Shown here: positions 4,150 to 5,334 of the stretch, piece by piece | How positions within the stretch are numbered: the first letter of the stretch is position 1 | Layout of the letters: every line of letters starts with the position of its first letter | DNA from: Actinomycetota bacterium | GTDB taxonomy: Bacteria > Actinomycetota > Actinomycetes > JACCUZ01 | Reading direction: 5' to 3' | NCBI GenBank assembly: GCA_030841195.1 | Contig: JAVEDA010000453.1 | Span: 1-5,334 of the forward strand | Length of the DNA stretch: 5,334 nt | Notes under the pieces: model-generated | Seen by the model: the letters and a program-made list of their open reading frames with translations, nothing else | Database searches by the model: none | Told to the model about the DNA's origin: nothing | Translations under genes and position numbers: made by a program

Positions 4150-5334
4150 TCAGACCTGGTCCATCCGCGGGATCGCGACCTGCCGGAGCACCAGCAGCAC
4201 CGCGGCAGCGACCGGGATCGCCAGCAGCGCGCCGACGACACCGAGCAGCGCGCCGCCCAGCAGCACGGCCACCACAGTGACCGGTGCGGGCACGTCGACC
4301 GCACGGCGCATCACCCGCGGGTAGACCACGTAGTTCTCGAACTGCTGGTAGGCGATGTAGAACACGACGCACGAGATGCCGACCACCGCCGACTCGGTGA
4401 AGCCGAGCAGGGACACCACCACGGCGGCGATGGTCGCGCCGATCAGCGGGACCAGGTCGAGCAGCGCGACGAACAGCGCCAGCGCGAGCGCGTAGGGGAG
4501 CCCGATGATCATCAGGAAGACGTACGACGTGAAGCCGGCCACGAAGGCGACGGTCAGGGCGCCGCTGATGAAGCCGCCGATCCGGTTGATGACCTCGTCG
4601 CTGAGCAGCGTCACGCGCTCCCGCCGGCTCGCCGGGACCAGCCGGTAGGCCTGCCGCTTCATGCTCGGCAGCGCCGCCAGGAAGTACAAGGTCATGATCA
4701 GCAGCGACAAAGCGCTGAACACGGCGTTCAGCACCACCCGGCCGACCCCGACGATGCCGCCGAACATGCGTTGCCCGAGATCGCCGGAGGTCACGTAGGT
4801 CTGAGCCCGGTCGATCACGCCGTAGTCCTGGTCGAACTGGCGGATCGTCGGGTTCCTGCGCAGGTCGGACAGGTAGTCCGGCAGCGCCTTGACGAACGCG
4901 TTGCTCTGCTCGATCACGGGTGGCAGAACCGCGAAGCCGAACCCGACGAAGGCCGCGATGACGCCGAGGAACACGATCCCGACGGCCACGCCGCGACGCA
5001 TCCCGCGGGCGACCAGCCACTCCACGATCGGGCTCAGGCCGATGGCGAGGAACAGCGCCACTGCGATGAGCACCAGCACGCTGCGCGCCTGCAGGAAGGC
5101 CTGGACGAGGAACCAGGCGGTGAGGACGCCGAGAGCGCCCAGGAAGCCGAGCATGAACGGTGAGTCCCGCCGGATCGGCCGGCCGAGCGAGCCGAAGGCC
5201 GGGTCCAGGGTGTCCGAGTGCACCTCATGCTCGGCGGTCTCCGCGGCCTCCTCCGCCGCGCGCGCGTCGTCGCGCGCTTCCTCGGCGTCGTCCCGCGCCT
5301 CCTCGGCGTCCTCGCGCGCCTCCTCGGCGTCGGC
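4150..5334 (-). CDS. AI-2E family (UPF0118) membrane transporter with N-terminal coiled coil, 5' end outside window
   Basis: A polytopic membrane protein of PF01594, the family of TqsA-like AI-2 exporters and Na+/H+ antiporter relatives; most members have unknown substrates. Counting from GTG 5223, helices fall at about 24-43, 48-65, 79-100, 158-184, 217-240, 243-272, 278-292 and 312-347. The family marks are DLVPLIGA (256-263), YQQFENYVVYPRVMRRAV (292-309) and GALLGVVGALLAIPVAAA (324-341), and the soluble segment at 101-155 is the usual extracytoplasmic insert. GTG 5223 gives a normal-looking 357 aa, but it lacks a well-placed ribosome site. The frame stays open to the edge through 37 more codons encoding ADAEEARED, then AEEARDD twice, then ARAAEEAAETAEHE, an acidic heptad coiled coil. 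That sequence is too ordered to be chance, so the true start is beyond the window. The stop is 6 bases from the hydrolase stop (convergent). The function is unrelated to the cassette as far as visible. Confidence 0.9.
   Translation of the reverse strand, partial: ADAEEAREDAEEARDDAEEARDDARAAEEAAETAEHEVHSDTLDPAFGSLGRPIRRDSPFMLGFLGALGVLTAWFLVQAFLQARSVLVLIAVALFLAIGLSPIVEWLVARGMRRGVAVGIVFLGVIAAFVGFGFAVLPPVIEQSNAFVKALPDYLSDLRRNPTIRQFDQDYGVIDRAQTYVTSGDLGQRMFGGIVGVGRVVLNAVFSALSLLIMTLYFLAALPSMKRQAYRLVPASRRERVTLLSDEVINRIGGFISGALTVAFVAGFTSYVFLMIIGLPYALALALFVALLDLVPLIGATIAAVVVSLLGFTESAVVGISCVVFYIAYQQFENYVVYPRVMRRAVDVPAPVTVVAVLLGGALLGVVGALLAIPVAAAVLLVLRQVAIPRMDQV
5266..5334 (-). repeat. 21-bp tandem repeat encoding AEEARDD heptads
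   Basis: Three consecutive 21-bp units occupy 5266-5286, 5287-5307 and 5308-5328. Neighbouring units differ at two positions each, and the array runs on with a degenerate unit to the right edge. Each unit encodes one seven-residue heptad on the minus strand (AEEARDD, AEEARDD, AEEARED), with Ala spaced 3 and 4 apart as for a coiled-coil seam. The near-identity at DNA level suggests expansion by slippage or unequal crossing over. The copy number is cut by the window edge. Confidence 0.8.

Noticed and set aside
4127..5020. A second minus-strand frame of 297 codons inside the AI-2E gene
   Set aside because: It is an Arg/Gly-rich frame-shifted shadow; the frame ending at 4150 shows clear AI-2E family motifs and membrane helices.

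Overview
This GC-rich window has the codon and gene style of an actinobacterium: GTG starts, leaderless-looking promoters, Ala/Arg/Gly-rich proteins and antisense open frames everywhere. A soil actinomycete of the Geodermatophilaceae/Pseudonocardiaceae/Frankia kind is my guess from protein flavour, not a demonstrated assignment. Five genes are supported, two of them cut by the window edges. No RNA gene, insertion sequence, CRISPR array or phage gene is visible.

Left part, minus strand (1-1379): a TetR-family repressor gene (750-1379) is followed 45 bases downstream by the 5' part of an uncharacterised Gly/Ala-rich, probably membrane-associated protein gene (704 to beyond base 1). The second gene has a GTG start and fills the otherwise empty-looking first 700 bases.

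Centre, plus strand (1451-4143): a tight three-gene cassette. It holds a 14-helix DHA2-type drug/proton antiporter (510 aa), a small protein that looks like a dimeric alpha-beta barrel (ABM/Dabb-like, 123 aa), and an alpha/beta hydrolase with a complete Ser-Asp-His triad (259 aa). The second gene's ribosome site overlaps the first gene's stop codon, and the third gene overlaps the second by ATGA, so the three are very likely cotranscribed and translationally coupled.

The 71-base gap between tetR and the efflux gene (1380-1450) holds the control region: a convincing leaderless promoter for tetR, a TCTGCG/CGCAGA inverted repeat over its -35 element, and an AT-rich island that could also serve the plus-strand promoter. 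The arrangement is the classic repressor/efflux divergon. By analogy TetR should sense a small molecule and derepress both itself and the pump cassette; the barrel protein and hydrolase would then chemically modify the same compound or a relative. The ligand cannot be read from sequence.

Right part, minus strand (4150-5334): a gene for an AI-2E family (UPF0118/PF01594) membrane transporter converges on the hydrolase gene with only 6 bases between the stop codons. Its reading frame continues through the right edge. The upstream extension encodes an acidic heptad-repeat coiled coil (AEEARDD units) written in 21-bp tandem DNA repeats, so the true start lies outside the window.

Most of the window is ordinary accessory metabolism and efflux. 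The parts that merit attention are the pump/barrel/hydrolase cassette with its operator, the altered motif C of the pump, and the coiled-coil N-terminus of the AI-2E protein.
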